Origin: Mesostigma viride
Lineage: Eukaryota > Streptophyta > Mesostigmatophyceae > Mesostigmatales > Mesostigmataceae
Direction of reading: 5' to 3'
Length of the DNA: 62,000 bases
Assembly: GCA_009746045.1 (NCBI GenBank)
Contig: RPFO01000972.1
Span: forward strand, 579,624 to 641,623
The position numbers were made by a program, and so were the translations under genes. Under the pieces are notes generated by a model that was given only the letters and a program-made list of their open reading frames with translations, was not told the origin of the DNA and did no database searches. Positions 1 to 34,742 of this stretch are shown piece by piece. The number at the start of each line of letters is the position of its first letter. Within the stretch, counting starts at the first letter, position 1.

Positions 1-850
1 GGTGGTTGGTTATAGGCGGATGGTCAGGTGGGTGGGTGATTGATGGACTTTGGGGACTTGTAAGTGGGTGGGTTGTTGGATGCGTGAGTGAAACAATGTC
101 ATGGCTTTGAGGGTGGTGGTTTAGTGGTCGGGTGGTTAGGGATGCGCGTGGGTGGGTGTGGGGGGGGCGAATGTGGGTGGGTGGACCAAGGGACGGGTAG
201 ATGGGTGCGTGGATGCACAGATATGCATGCATGGGTGGATTTATGGATTGGACCGATGCACCTATTGCAGGTGAAGGGCTGTGCAGGTTTGGGGTGAGGT
301 GGGTGGCTGGCTGGCTGAGAGAATGCATGTGTGGGTGGGTCAGTGGGTATAAGGGTGTGGGGAGAGTGAGTGGTTGAGTGGGTAGGTGTGCAGGCGGCCG
401 GATGGGTGCATGTGGGGCCAGCTGGCTGGGCGTTTAGGTGGTTGGGTGGTTTAAATTGGCGGTTGGCTAATGGGATGGGTGAATCCCTCCTTAACACCTT
501 GGTGTGTGGGTTGCGCAAGTGCTTGGCTGGATGGGTGGATTTCCAAGTGGGTTGGTAGGTGGCTGGGGGCCGAGGTGCACGTGTGGTTATATGGGGTGGG
601 TTAGCATGTGCGTGGCTGGCTGGCTGGGTGGGTCACTGGGTGGATGGAGGGGTGGGTGGCTGGGTGCACACTGCATGCCTGCTCAGGTACGCGGGTGTAT
701 GAGCAGTTGTGTGGGTGGTTGGCCCTGGCGGCTGCCGGCAGGCGGGTGGGTGACTGCCTGGGTGGCTCGGTGCGCTCAAAGCGCAAGAGAAGGAGACATG
801 GGATATGCCAATGCCATGATGTGAGCACATGTGGATGCCAGGTGACATGT
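1..850. repeat. G/T-rich degenerate minisatellite
   Basis: The first 850 bases are dominated by degenerate GGTGGGTGG and GGCTGGCTGG units on the plus strand. Open frames here on both strands are Gly/Trp/Val- or Pro/His/Thr-rich and are by-products of the repeat. No coding family is recognisable. This may be intron or upstream DNA of phytochrome copy 1. Confidence 0.7.
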
Positions 851-2014
851 GCCAGCCTGTCACAGTTGTAGTGCACCTTGATGTTCTCAACATGTATTAC
901 ATGTATAACATGCATGGTGTGTGTTGATAGCAATCAAATGGCTGTGTGAGTAATGTGGCATGTACTGTTCATGTTTCCTTCCCATTTTGTAGAGTGCCAA
1001 GTATTTAAGAGGTATGTTGTCATGTGGTATTATGCATGTGCTCTGCACATCACCGCTTTGTGGCATATTGGTTATGTCTACCTTACATCATGCATTCTGC
1101 TAGCCACGACCACCACTCAGGCATACACATGCACCAAAGTTTTGCACACTGTTTGTACTAGTTATTGTAAAGTTGCGTGCAAATATCTAACATCACGTGC
1201 CCTAGCTTGGGGAACGTTTTGGTGGTTAACTTTTTTAAAATTGAAAGAAAAAGAGCGAAAAATGGTGACAAATGCTGGCAAATGTCACAATTCTGGGCTC
1301 CATATGACCTGAATTTTTGCACGTGACTTGTTGAGACCATGTATCAGGGGCTGGCATGATGACAATAGGTTTGGTTGGCATTCTGACATGATTTGGATTA
1401 CATCTTGATTCAAAATGGCCATTTATGACAAATGCTAGCAACATTTTGCTAGCATTTGTCACTAACTAGGGCTCCAAACGCTCTAGAACTTTGTACAAGG
1501 TCAGAGCAACTATTATTCATAACGGCTGCAAAGTTACGTCATATCTGAGATGAATTGTTGCCTCTAGGCAAGTGCAAGTGGTGTATGTTGCCAGTTTTGG
1601 CCTTGGATCTGGAGTCAACTTAAGCAGGGAATACCATGTAAACTTTTCATTTTGACTCAACTACTCCACCACTAGCCAGACACATCCTGGGGAGTGGTGG
1701 GATCCAATCCTAGGTCAATCCAGCCATAATCTTGTCATGGGCCGTAATTTCAAAAAAAGGCCATTTCAATGTGTTGTGTGTGCATGTTTCCATGGGACAA
1801 CCAGCGCAGGCATGGCATGACTAGACTATAATGACCATAGTGTCCACGAGACAACCAGCGCAGGCCAGAAGATGAACATGTTGGCCTACATGTGTTTGAA
1901 CAGCTGTGTCTCTAGTGCATGTGCATGAGTCCAATAGGGCAGGCGTGCAACTCAAGGGCCTTATGCATGCCTCCATGCATGCGTGTCTGCATGTGCGTGT
2001 GTCCCATGGTGCAG
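851..2014. other. Non-coding stretch upstream of first recognised exon
   Basis: No gene was recognised. It contains a perfect 15-bp hairpin (1427-1460), two copies of the short phrase ACCAGCGCAGGC (about 1800 and 1853), and at 1939-1954 a near copy of the splice acceptor and first bases of the exon at 2015. It is probably an intron of phytochrome copy 1, because the first recognised exon is already inside the N-terminal PAS domain. Confidence 0.5.
1427..1460. repeat. Perfect 15-bp inverted repeat (hairpin)
   Basis: GACAAATGCTAGCAA at 1427-1441 is followed by a 4-base loop and its exact reverse complement at 1446-1460. A related imperfect GACAAATGC...AAATGTC lies near 1267-1286. The function is unknown; it could be a remnant of a small inverted-repeat element. 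Confidence 0.7.
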
Positions 2015-26252
<24,238 letters not shown>

Positions 26253-29057
26253 TAGGGCTGATTCGCCATGATTCCAGGGGCTGACGTAGGCCACAGTGGC
26301 GGGGCTCATTCGGCCCAAGCTGAATTGACGGGGCTGATTTGACCCTGAGCGACCCCTGTAATCGCATGTCTGTCTATGGTCGATGGAGTGCTCCCGTGTA
26401 AGGGCCCTTACGGCGGACCGTACTTCCCCTTGCGTCTCCATTGTGGCATGTCCTCCCCCCCCAGGGGCAAAGTGTGTCCTTGCACCAGTTTTGGGTGGCA
26501 TATCCCTTCCCCGCCAATCAAGAGAAGCCGTTCGTGCATGTTTTGGATGCGTAATGACGGCCACTATCCCAGCGGCATCATCGATGAGGATGCAAAGCGG
26601 TCCTCATTAATCGAGAGGTCGGGAGGCGTTGACAAGGATTATTAGGGAGGATGTGACGGCCGATGTCTGTTAAAGTTGACCCCGGCAATCTCGTCAGGTG
26701 CTGGATAAGCAGACGGTGGTGATGTTGGGCCCACGAGGTTGATGCGGAGCGTGAGGATCGCCAGGAGGGTAGACCCTGCCTGGGCATCGCCTGACGGTCA
26801 TGTAGGCCACATTTGGCGGTTCATCTGGCGAGTAGCACCCTTGCATCGTGTTGATAATTAGCCACTTCATGGTTATGTCTGAAGGTGTCTTCGTTGCCTG
26901 CGTCTGCGTCGGTAATGGCGTCTACCTGCATCCGTGGCAATGGGCGACTTGATCTATTCAATGGGCGACTTGGATCAATTCTTGGATATATTTTGGATCA
27001 ATGGGCGTCATCCGGTCGTTCAACGCTCCGCAAGGGTGCATGGCGACTCCCGGGGCCACTGCGCTAGAAACGGAAGTCTTTTTTCTTTATAGCAAAGGCA
27101 CATGGGGGAGCCACATGCACCATGCAGCGAACCGCGAGGCATGCCGCGGGGACCTTTTGTACGTGTGGGGCACCTTATGGAGATGTGAGGCCGGCGGGAA
27201 GGGGGGGAAGGGGCTCCCGGCTCATTAAGAGTGATGGATGTTCACTCCCTGTGAGGATGAGGGAGGATCACTCCGCTTCAGGAGGGGCGTATGGCCACCT
27301 CTCTTGACGAGGGATGACTGTTCATCAAGGAAGAATGACTTGGCCACACCGCGCAAGGATAAATGAATGACCGCTCCCCGTTCATCACGATCAAAGTGCG
27401 GCGTGATCATCGTGAGCATGTGTTCGGCACAGTGCTGGGCTTCATGGTCGGGCCCTTATCGGGTAGGTGGGTGCTGGGCAGGGGATGGGGCCCCTTGCGA
27501 CTGGGAGCCGTTGGTTCCATTCGGTTGCGGGTCATGCATGGGTCTTGCGCGCCGATCGGACTGGCCTAGCGGAGCGAGATGAGCAAGGGAGAGGCTCGCC
27601 GCCCTATCATCTGCCCCAAACCGAAGAACATGCGAACAGGAACGCATACACCTGTGTGATCCATGAGCCCACCTCATGAAGACGAGCACATGCTGCAGGG
27701 GAGATCAGTGCCAGGCGAATCGTCCTATCAACAGCCAAGGGGAGATCATGCGAATCGGGAGCCTGCGGCGTCCACTTGACATGCCTTGCAAGCGAGCTAC
27801 CTTCACGCACGCACGCACGCACGCAGGACTCAGTGTCTCATGCCCCGCCTGCCTGATCCTGCTGAGGGGCCCACGACACCCCCAATATGCTAGGCGGTGT
27901 GAAGTCGGGGCGGTGTGAGGGGGCTAATGCGCCCAGGGGTCCGGTTCCATGGTTCCTGTGGGCAATTCTAGCGGACAATTCTGGCAGACAACTCTAGCGG
28001 ACGATCCCAGCGGACAACGCGTGGGGCTCACTGGCGTCGGGCTCACGGGCCACATGGGGCTCTTGTGGGAATGGTAGGCCGGCTAGATTCAGCGTGACAT
28101 ATAAACCCCTTCATGCTAGTGAAGGCCTCTAGGATTAATTGATCTGAGAGGGGCGGCGGGTTTGAAGCCTCCCTGAAGATGGGAATGCCTCCCCAAGAAA
28201 GCGACTCGAGGGAAAGTGGGAGCCCCGAGAAAGCAGACTGTGGGAGAGCAAGTCGAGTGACAGCCTGCGCTGTGTTTGCATCCACCGTCCGGAATCTGCC
28301 GACGCTTCCTCAAGGACATTCCTATTCTTTTGTGGGAAACATTCTTATCTTCCGAGGGCCACCCTCGTGAAGTGTTGTAGGGGGAGGGGGAGGGGCAGGG
28401 GGGGAGGGGGGAGGGAGGGCGCTAATGACTAGGACCTTGCACCCTTAAACCTGTAACACTAGACCACGGGGTGTCTGGTTGCGCTGCCAATGTATGGCCC
28501 TGCCTGGGGTGGTCACCCTTTACATGGGACCGGGTGGTATGCTGAATTGGTGCTCGGGCGCTAGCTGTGGGAGCTATGCATAGGGTATTGGAGGCTGGCG
28601 GCAATGGTTGGGGGGGGCAATCCGCCGGCTACTGTCCATGGTCATGGTTCATGGTCACTATCCACATTACCAAAGTTTTGTTTTATTTAGTTGATCATGA
28701 GATTAGCACAGTACTCCATGATATGACTAGAACTGTGCATGACACACAAGTATTTAGTCACTATCCAGAGTCACAATCCACGGGTCCATGGCCACTCAGC
28801 AGAATCAGAGTAGTCCCAAGTGTATCGACAAATGCTACGCTGTGCCTGCCACGCATGGTTGCTGTTTGAAGCGCTCGCAGGCGTGCATGCATGCATTCTT
28901 GGAGCGCGCTTTAACGTGGCGCTGCATGGCGTACCTGCTGCATGGCAATGATGAGCGACGTGGCCAGGGAGCATTTGGGGAGCGTTCTGCTGCTGTGGGG
29001 GCACGTGGCATGTTACATAAATGCCCAATAGTGTCTGTTTTTATAGTTGTGTAATTA
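26253..29057. other. Region downstream of copy 1, no gene recognised
   Basis: About 2.8 kb with no recognisable coding region. It begins with degenerate GGGGCTGA(C/T)TCGGCC units that continue the last codons of the gene. It also contains a short GCAC repeat near 27803-27825 and a G-rich run at about 28378-28420. All of it is mirrored at 36891-39745. Confidence 0.75.
26357..26361 (+). promoter_or_regulatory. Candidate TGTAA polyadenylation signal, copy 1
   Basis: TGTAA, the usual poly(A) signal of chlorophyte algae, lies about 105 bases after the stop and is retained in the other copy (complement at 39653-39657). Significance depends on the algal assignment. Confidence 0.35.
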
Positions 29058-29212
29058 TTCTATGGCTAAGTACTTGCGTGCCATGCGCACAGGCGTGCCA
29101 CGGAGTACTATGCTAATCTTATTAGAAAAATAACTACACAAGGGCTGAACAAACAGACAAATAGAGTCTGCATCAAGCCCCAACAATATATAGTGCTAGG
29201 TGGGGATAAATG
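29058..29212 (-). repeat. Dispersed repeat R, copy R1 (reverse)
   Basis: Reads in reverse relative to the R units at 34552-34742 and 36576-36885. Shared words include GTGCCATGCGC, AGTACTATGCTAAT and GAACAAACAGACAAATA. This is the inner margin of the left arm. Confidence 0.8.
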
Positions 29213-29713
29213 TAACAGTATTTTCTGACATCGTGCATACTGTTACATCCAAGTGGACGCGGACTTGGAGTTCAGCGTTCAGTATAAATGGCTGAGTCCT
29301 TTGTACTGCCACTGAAAGTGTAATGATTCCTGGCCTGACTTGACTTTTTCCCTAACAATGGTCGGTTGTGTTGGGCCCTGGACGGTACGGGCCAGTACCT
29401 TGGAATCTATGTGTAATCTGACTGATGTCAGTCGGGATCTTTCTTAATTTAGGGTTGTTAAATATATCTATAGAGAACCTTACCGGTTCATATTTGTTCT
29501 GATTGGCTGAGACCTGCGGGATTGCATTGGATTCCTCAGTGTTGAAGGAGACATAAGTGTTGCCTGTTTGTCACCATAGTTATCAACTGGATACCCCAAT
29601 AATGTGAAGTTATTTCTAATAACCAAACATCCTCACTTCAGGCCCTGTTGTTGGACAGCCATATCCAGTAGACGCAGTCCCATGTAAATTGATTTATTAA
29701 TTAATATCCAGTC
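29213..29713. other. Unassigned spacer sequence
   Basis: A/T-richer sequence without a recognised gene. It ends in a TTATTAATTAATATCC stretch directly before the truncated retrotransposon. It could be part of a degenerate LTR or an older insertion, but no paired copy was found in the window. Confidence 0.5.
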
Positions 29714-31153
29714 AGGTTTTTGATTCTGTCCTCTGGGACGCTCTATGGGCTGTACTTGCTCGCGCTCGCGTCCCCACTCCCCTGATTACCGTCATCCGCA
29801 CGCTGTATGAGGGGTCGACCACTTCGGTGCGCACTCAACACGGCATTACCCCGCCATGCCCACTGCAGACCGGCGTCTGGCAGGGTTGCGTCCTGTCGCC
29901 GTACCTGTTTATTATTTTAGTGGATTATGTTATGCGCCAGGCACGTGCTCGCTTTGCTAGCATTGCAGGCCGTGCCCCTGGCCTAGCGATCACGAACGAG
30001 CTTGGAGAAGGGGGGCCGACTAACAAGCAGAATTTACTAGCTGACCTCATATATGCCGACGACATCACGCTCATCGATCCATTCCATCCCATGTTCCCCT
30101 CCCACTGAGGACTTATGCTCACGTGACGCAGTCACGTGTCTATTAATTAATTAATTAATCACGCTCATCGAGAAGCCGGAGTCTGCCCAACTTTGGCTGG
30201 ACTGCCTGGCGCTCGAGGCTCGGGCGGTTGGTCTAGAAATCAGCCCCAAAACGGAGGCCCTGGCCCTCGGCATGGCAGGGCCCCCACCCACACTCCGCCT
30301 CTTAGACGATGCCGAGGTCAACTACCCTCCTTCAGGCCGCTTCAAGCTGCTCGGCAGTTGGCTTCCCGACTGCGGGGACGACATGACGACACGGATCGGC
30401 ATGGCGTGGGCGCACCTCCATGACCACCGCCGCTGGTGGAGCAACCCCGCCCTACCCCGGATCGTCAAGCGTGACCTCTTCAAGGTCGTCATTCTGACGA
30501 TCCTGACCTACGGCGCCGAGACGTGGACACTGATGCAGGAGCTGGAGCAACGACTCGACGGCGCCGTCACCAAGATGCTGCGCAAGGCCCTTAACATCCC
30601 CTTTGGTTTGCACATTAGTATGTACTGATGAGGATTTGTACGCTGATTTGCCCTATGTTTCCCACATTATTAGGCACAGGCGCCTGGGCCTAGCCGGGCA
30701 CCTGGCCCGCACAGATCAGGTAGATACATCAGATAGACTAGCTGGCACCAAGCCCGCCCAGCCTGGGCGATATGTCCTCACCTGGCGTGCCCCCGGCCGC
30801 GCGCGGCAGGGCCGCCACCCGTGGACTTTTCGTGATAGACTCGGCATGGACATGTGCTACACTAGACGTGACGGGCTCACACCCGGGCAGCCTCCTGGTT
30901 TGTCTGTAATATGGAGGCAGATGGTGCGCAAGGATAGATGGCAAGTAGTGATGAAGGAGACCACCCCCAAGCCTGTGGGTGCTCCGCGTGTGACCAAGTA
31001 TGGCATTCATAATAGCGATTCGGGCCGCGGTGCCCACACCCCTGTAACTAGGACCTAGATAGCTTATACCATCCATTCCATCCCATGTCAGTTCCCCTCC
31101 CACTGAGGACTTATGCTCACGTGACGCAGTCATGTGTCTATTAATTAATTAAT
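29714..31153 (+). mobile_element. Non-LTR retrotransposon, 5'-truncated copy 1 (RTE/L2-like RT)
   Basis: Encodes FDSVLWDALWAVLARARVP, then TGVWQGCVLSPYLFIILVDY and LIYADDITLI (catalytic YADD), followed by the connection region with LTYGAETWTL and RHRRLGLAGHLAR. This order is typical of RTE/L2-type LINE proteins. The 5' part, including any endonuclease, is missing. The frame is broken by an 81-bp insertion (30077-30157) and by a 7-bp insertion near 30620. The 3' end is a short non-coding tail with a CACGTGAC hairpin and (TTAA)n. It abuts a Ty3-type integrase fragment. Confidence 0.93.
30064..30170 (+). mobile_element. Tail-only LINE insertion with target-site duplication
   Basis: ATCACGCTCATCG occurs at 30064-30076 and again at 30158-30170. 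Between them are 81 bases that match only the last part of the LINE 3' tail, ending in TTAATTAATTAA. The uninterrupted site is present in LINE copy 2 near 35850-35865. The insertion lies just downstream of the YADD codons and breaks the RT frame. Confidence 0.92.
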
Positions 31154-31816
31154 CTATGCCTTGTAGAGTTTTCCCTTAACAATTGCCCTCAGGCCGCCCA
31201 TGGTTATACGCCCTTCTTCCTAGACACCGGTAGACAACCTCTTACCCCTACCTCTCTTTTAGCCAGTCCTTTAAGGGACAAGGATGACGTGTCCCGAGAT
31301 ACTGTAGAAGGTGTGCATGCGTTCTAAGATAAGATGAAGAATGCCCACGACAATGCTATTGCAGGGTACCATAGGGCTCAGGCCAAGTACCTTGCTAGGT
31401 TGCGTGCCTCACTAGATAGGAGAGCCCCAGAAATAGAAATAGGAGACCTAGTCCTAGTAGAAGGCCCTCGTGTTGGCCGCTTCGCACACAAGTTCGAGGC
31501 TGAACTTAAAGTGAAACTCAGGCCCGCCTTTTTAGGACCCTTCCGTGTGTTGTCTAGAGTAGGTAATTTCCTGTATGAAATAGACATTCCTACCTCTTGG
31601 CAAACCCATTCGCGCACCTTTCATAGAAGTCAGTTGAAACTCTACCATCAAAGCACGTTCGCAGGTAGAGAGTTAGCCCCTGCCCCTTTAGAGCATAATC
31701 CTGATACTGGCGAGGTAGAGGATGAGGTAGAGAGTATCGTGGCCCATAGAGATATTAAAAAGGGTCGCGGTGCTCTGACAGCGTCAGTACAAGGTCAAAT
31801 GGATGTATGCCCATAG
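31154..31816 (+). pseudogene. Ty3-type integrase C-terminal fragment
   Basis: VEFSLNNCPQAAHGYTPFFL matches the end of the integrase core ('EFAYN...H.S.G.SPF..-GR.P'). After an in-frame TAA (31326-31328) come RLRASLDRRAPEIEIGDLVL and KLRPAFLGPFRVLSRVGNFL with HSRTFHRSQLKLYH, a GPY/F-type C-terminal module. The N-terminal catalytic part is absent and the element is cut by the LINE tail at 31153. Confidence 0.85.
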
Positions 31817-31934
31817 TGAAGTAGATAAAGTGTGGTATACTGAGAGTGAACTATGTAGATGGGTGTAGTCGCCTTTTGCAGGAGTACAAAACCCTGCATA
31901 AACTCTAGTTGTAGACCTTCTCCTCTCTTATCTT

Positions 31935-33563
31935 ATGTCTGCTGTCGACGGGTGGTTGGTTGCCCCCCCGGCCCCTTCCGCAGCCGTCATGTCAGAGCCT
32001 ACCCCTTCGGAGGAATCATCCCCGGCCAGTTCCGGATCCTCAGCTGTTCTGCGAAGTGCTCCCCGGCCGCTGGGTCGCGCGGAGCGGGTATCCAGGGGGC
32101 CCCGTGCATTTGGCTTTTTCGGCCGACCAGGCAAGTTCCTTGGTCAGGCCTGCGCTGCTTGGTGTGCCCTGGCATGCTCAGTGCATGGACCTTCTGGGCC
32201 AGCACCTGGTGATCCACGAGTTTGACGATGCGGGGCATTGTCTCCTGGGTTGCGGATCCCGGTGCCCAGCCTTGGAGGCAGGTAGAAGCGGTCCTGCAAT
32301 GTCCGCGAGTCTTTTCCTACCTCTCGACGCCTGACGGGCGTGCCCGCCTCAGGGAGATCTTCTTTTGGCTTCCTGCTGTCGGGGAGGCCGAGATCGACGA
32401 CGCGCCCTGTGATCTCCTCCGGGCCGTAGAGTTCATGGAAATAGCCGACCAGTCCGCGGGGGTGTTTCCACAGGGCTACCCGTCCTCCCAGGACGTACCG
32501 GCAGAGGCGCAGTACACCCCTGAATATTCGGCCTCAGCAGCAGCTTCCTCCTCCTCCGTGTCGGCGCCTTCTCCTGTTCCGTCGTCGCCGGCGTCGACCA
32601 GACGCGTGTCGGTGGAGCCGTCTCCTACCCCTCCGGGTGTGGACCCAGTGACTGCCAACCTGGCGGTTACCGTGTCTGCCATGCAGGCACAGATTCAGTC
32701 CCTAGTATCTGCATTCGGGACGTTCATGGCGGCTCAGTCGCCCTCTGGCGGGGGTCCCTCTGCTGTCGCGCCTACCGTGGCGCGCCTGCCGCTGCTGTTG
32801 CTCCTACGCCTACTGCTGCCTCAGCGACTGCGGTCGCCTTGCCTGCGCCTCCACGCGAGTCCCCTGTCGCGGCGATTTCGCCCGCTGCCGCTGCAAGTTC
32901 CGGGCCTTCCCAGGCTCCGTCGCAGCCATTGCGGGGTTTCTTTGGCGACACTAGTGGGCTGCCTAGGCTCTGGGAGGGTGGTCCCCCTCAGAGGATTCCG
33001 GTGCCGGACTGGAGCCTTGACGGCAGCCAGTTCTACGACAAGGTGCCTCCCCCTACGGGTCATGTTTTCAACATGTGGCCTGAGGGTGCGCCTCCGTCGG
33101 AGGCCACGCTGTCCCCCGCGGTTGCAGGTCCGTCGCAGCTTCCAGTGGTGCCGGCCCCCTCTGCGCCTGCACCTGTTCCTACCCCTGTTCCGGTTCCTGC
33201 CCCTTCGGGCACTCGCTCGCTGGCCACTGTTGTTAGGGCCAGCGGGGTTGATCAGCGCGCCCTTCGCGCTGCCGACTCCCTATGGGAGTTGTCCGGCAAG
33301 GTGATCGGGAACGCGCCCCTTCAGTGGTACACCAGACTCTGGAGTCGCGGGATTCGGCCGTCCCCGAATATGGTATGTCGGCGATTGCGTGCCGTCAGTG
33401 TGACCTCCCGCGCGCCGCCCAGGAGCTGTCCATTTCACCCATGTCCTACAGGTTTTCGCAAGTGTGCAGGGCTCCTCGGGACCGTAACCTACCCATTGAC
33501 ACTGACTGGCCTCCCTTTGACATGGTTATTGTAGCGGACCCAGTGTACCAGGGTGAGATTTAA
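31935..33563 (+). pseudogene. Decayed retroelement-associated coding region (gag-like?)
   Basis: Coding-like GC-rich sequence whose best frame changes several times (about 32225, 32840 and 33300). Segments include WHAQCMDLLGQHLVIHEFDD, RARLREIFFWLPAVGEAEID, a Ser/Pro/Ala-rich linker and DWPPFDMVIVADPVYQGE. I recognise no named family. Its position after an integrase end suggests a gag-like or accessory ORF of a second retroelement. Host origin is not excluded. Confidence 0.45.
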
Positions 33564-33672
33564 GTGCGTCGCGTTCTCTACCGCTGGGGGAGGCGTCATA
33601 ACGACTTGGACACCTACGGTGGCTACCAGTGGGCTTATCCTCCGCCTCTGGGCATGATTCATATGGCCTCGG

Positions 33673-34251
33673 ATGCCGGCCCTCACGGTTGAGTATCCTG
33701 CCGCGCCCGGTGTTACGTATGCTGCGGTGCACCTGCAGCCCGCCCTGATCGAGGGGGATGCCCGCCGCCCAGTGCCTCTTCCTGGACAGGGCTTGGACTC
33801 CCGCGGCCACCCTCCTCCGAGGGCCAGTGAGTACTTGGAGACTTTTGGGTCGCGTCAGTGTGCACGCCGGTGGCGGGCTCGCGAGATCCGGCGCATCCGT
33901 TTGTGGCCGGCCAACATTGAGCCGCTGCTGGACCTGTTCTTTCCTTCGGGTCTGCGTAACCGGATTCTGTATCACCGCATGCTCCTTCGGGCTCTCTGCC
34001 TGGTGGCTGTCAATGAGCCTTTCCTTCGGCTTTTCGCCTGCGGTTTTCTGGACTGGGCTAGGGGCCAGGTGGTCCTAACCCAGCACCGGTACTACTGGGC
34101 CTTTCTGGGCCTCTTTCCTGACGGCGTTTGGGCCGATGTGTTCCTCACGTCGGTAGATAGGCATGACAACGCTGATGATGTGGCTCACTACCATGCATAT
34201 CTGGATGTCCTGATGGCCTCGCGTGGTACTTACCAGACTGATGGCAACTAG
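33673..34251 (+). CDS. Unknown 192-aa open frame in spacer
   Basis: An uninterrupted frame with a hydrophobic, aromatic-rich C-terminal half (LLDLFFPSGLRNRILYHR, RYYWAFLGLFPDGVWADVF). It follows the decayed region and may be its continuation in another frame. No motif is recognised and no second copy is in the window. The start is arbitrary. Confidence 0.4.
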   Translation: MPALTVEYPAAPGVTYAAVHLQPALIEGDARRPVPLPGQGLDSRGHPPPRASEYLETFGSRQCARRWRAREIRRIRLWPANIEPLLDLFFPSGLRNRILYHRMLLRALCLVAVNEPFLRLFACGFLDWARGQVVLTQHRYYWAFLGLFPDGVWADVFLTSVDRHDNADDVAHYHAYLDVLMASRGTYQTDGN

Positions 34252-34545
34252 ATAGAGGGCCTTAGGCCCGACCTGAGGGTGTTGTCCCTCCGGTATATAG
34301 AGTCGCCCTCATGACCTGGCCAGTTGGTTGGTCGTTCTTGGTCCTTGGTGTTAACATTGTTTACTCTGTGTGTCCTGCCCAGTGCCGTCCCTCCCGGCAA
34401 GGCCTCTGTGCCAGGCTGCCAGCCAGTTAGGGGAGCCTCACACCAGGCTTGGTGCTGGCTAACCCTACACCACTCGGGGTGGAACCGAGTTAACATGTTG
34501 TACACATACCGAGTTAACATATGTAGATTAATTAATTAATTAATG
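34252..34545. other. Possible retroelement 3' end / LTR-like sequence
   Basis: Contains GAGTTAACATGT and ACCGAGTTAACATATG, then a GATTAATTAATTAATTAA tail. It may be the 3' terminal part of the preceding element, but no paired LTR is visible. Confidence 0.3.
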
Positions 34546-34551
34546 CATTTG

Positions 34552-34742
34552 ATATTTGTCTGTTTGTTGAAACTTTTGTGTAGTTATTTTTCTAGTGATA
34601 TTAGCGTAGTACTCGATCCGTGGCATGCCTAGGCGCATGACACGCAAGTTCTTACTTGCCATATTAAAGTAGAGGACAGCTCTGATCAGGATTATATCCC
34701 ATCTAGCACTATATGGTTTGGGCTTCAGTTGATGCATGCAGA
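34552..34742 (+). repeat. Repeat R, copy R2
   Basis: Starts ATATTTGTCTGTTTG, contains CGTGGCATGCCTAGGCGCATG and TATATCCCATCTAGCACT, and ends GATGCATGCAG. It is about 190 bp and was tandem with R3 before LINE copy 2 inserted. Confidence 0.85.
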
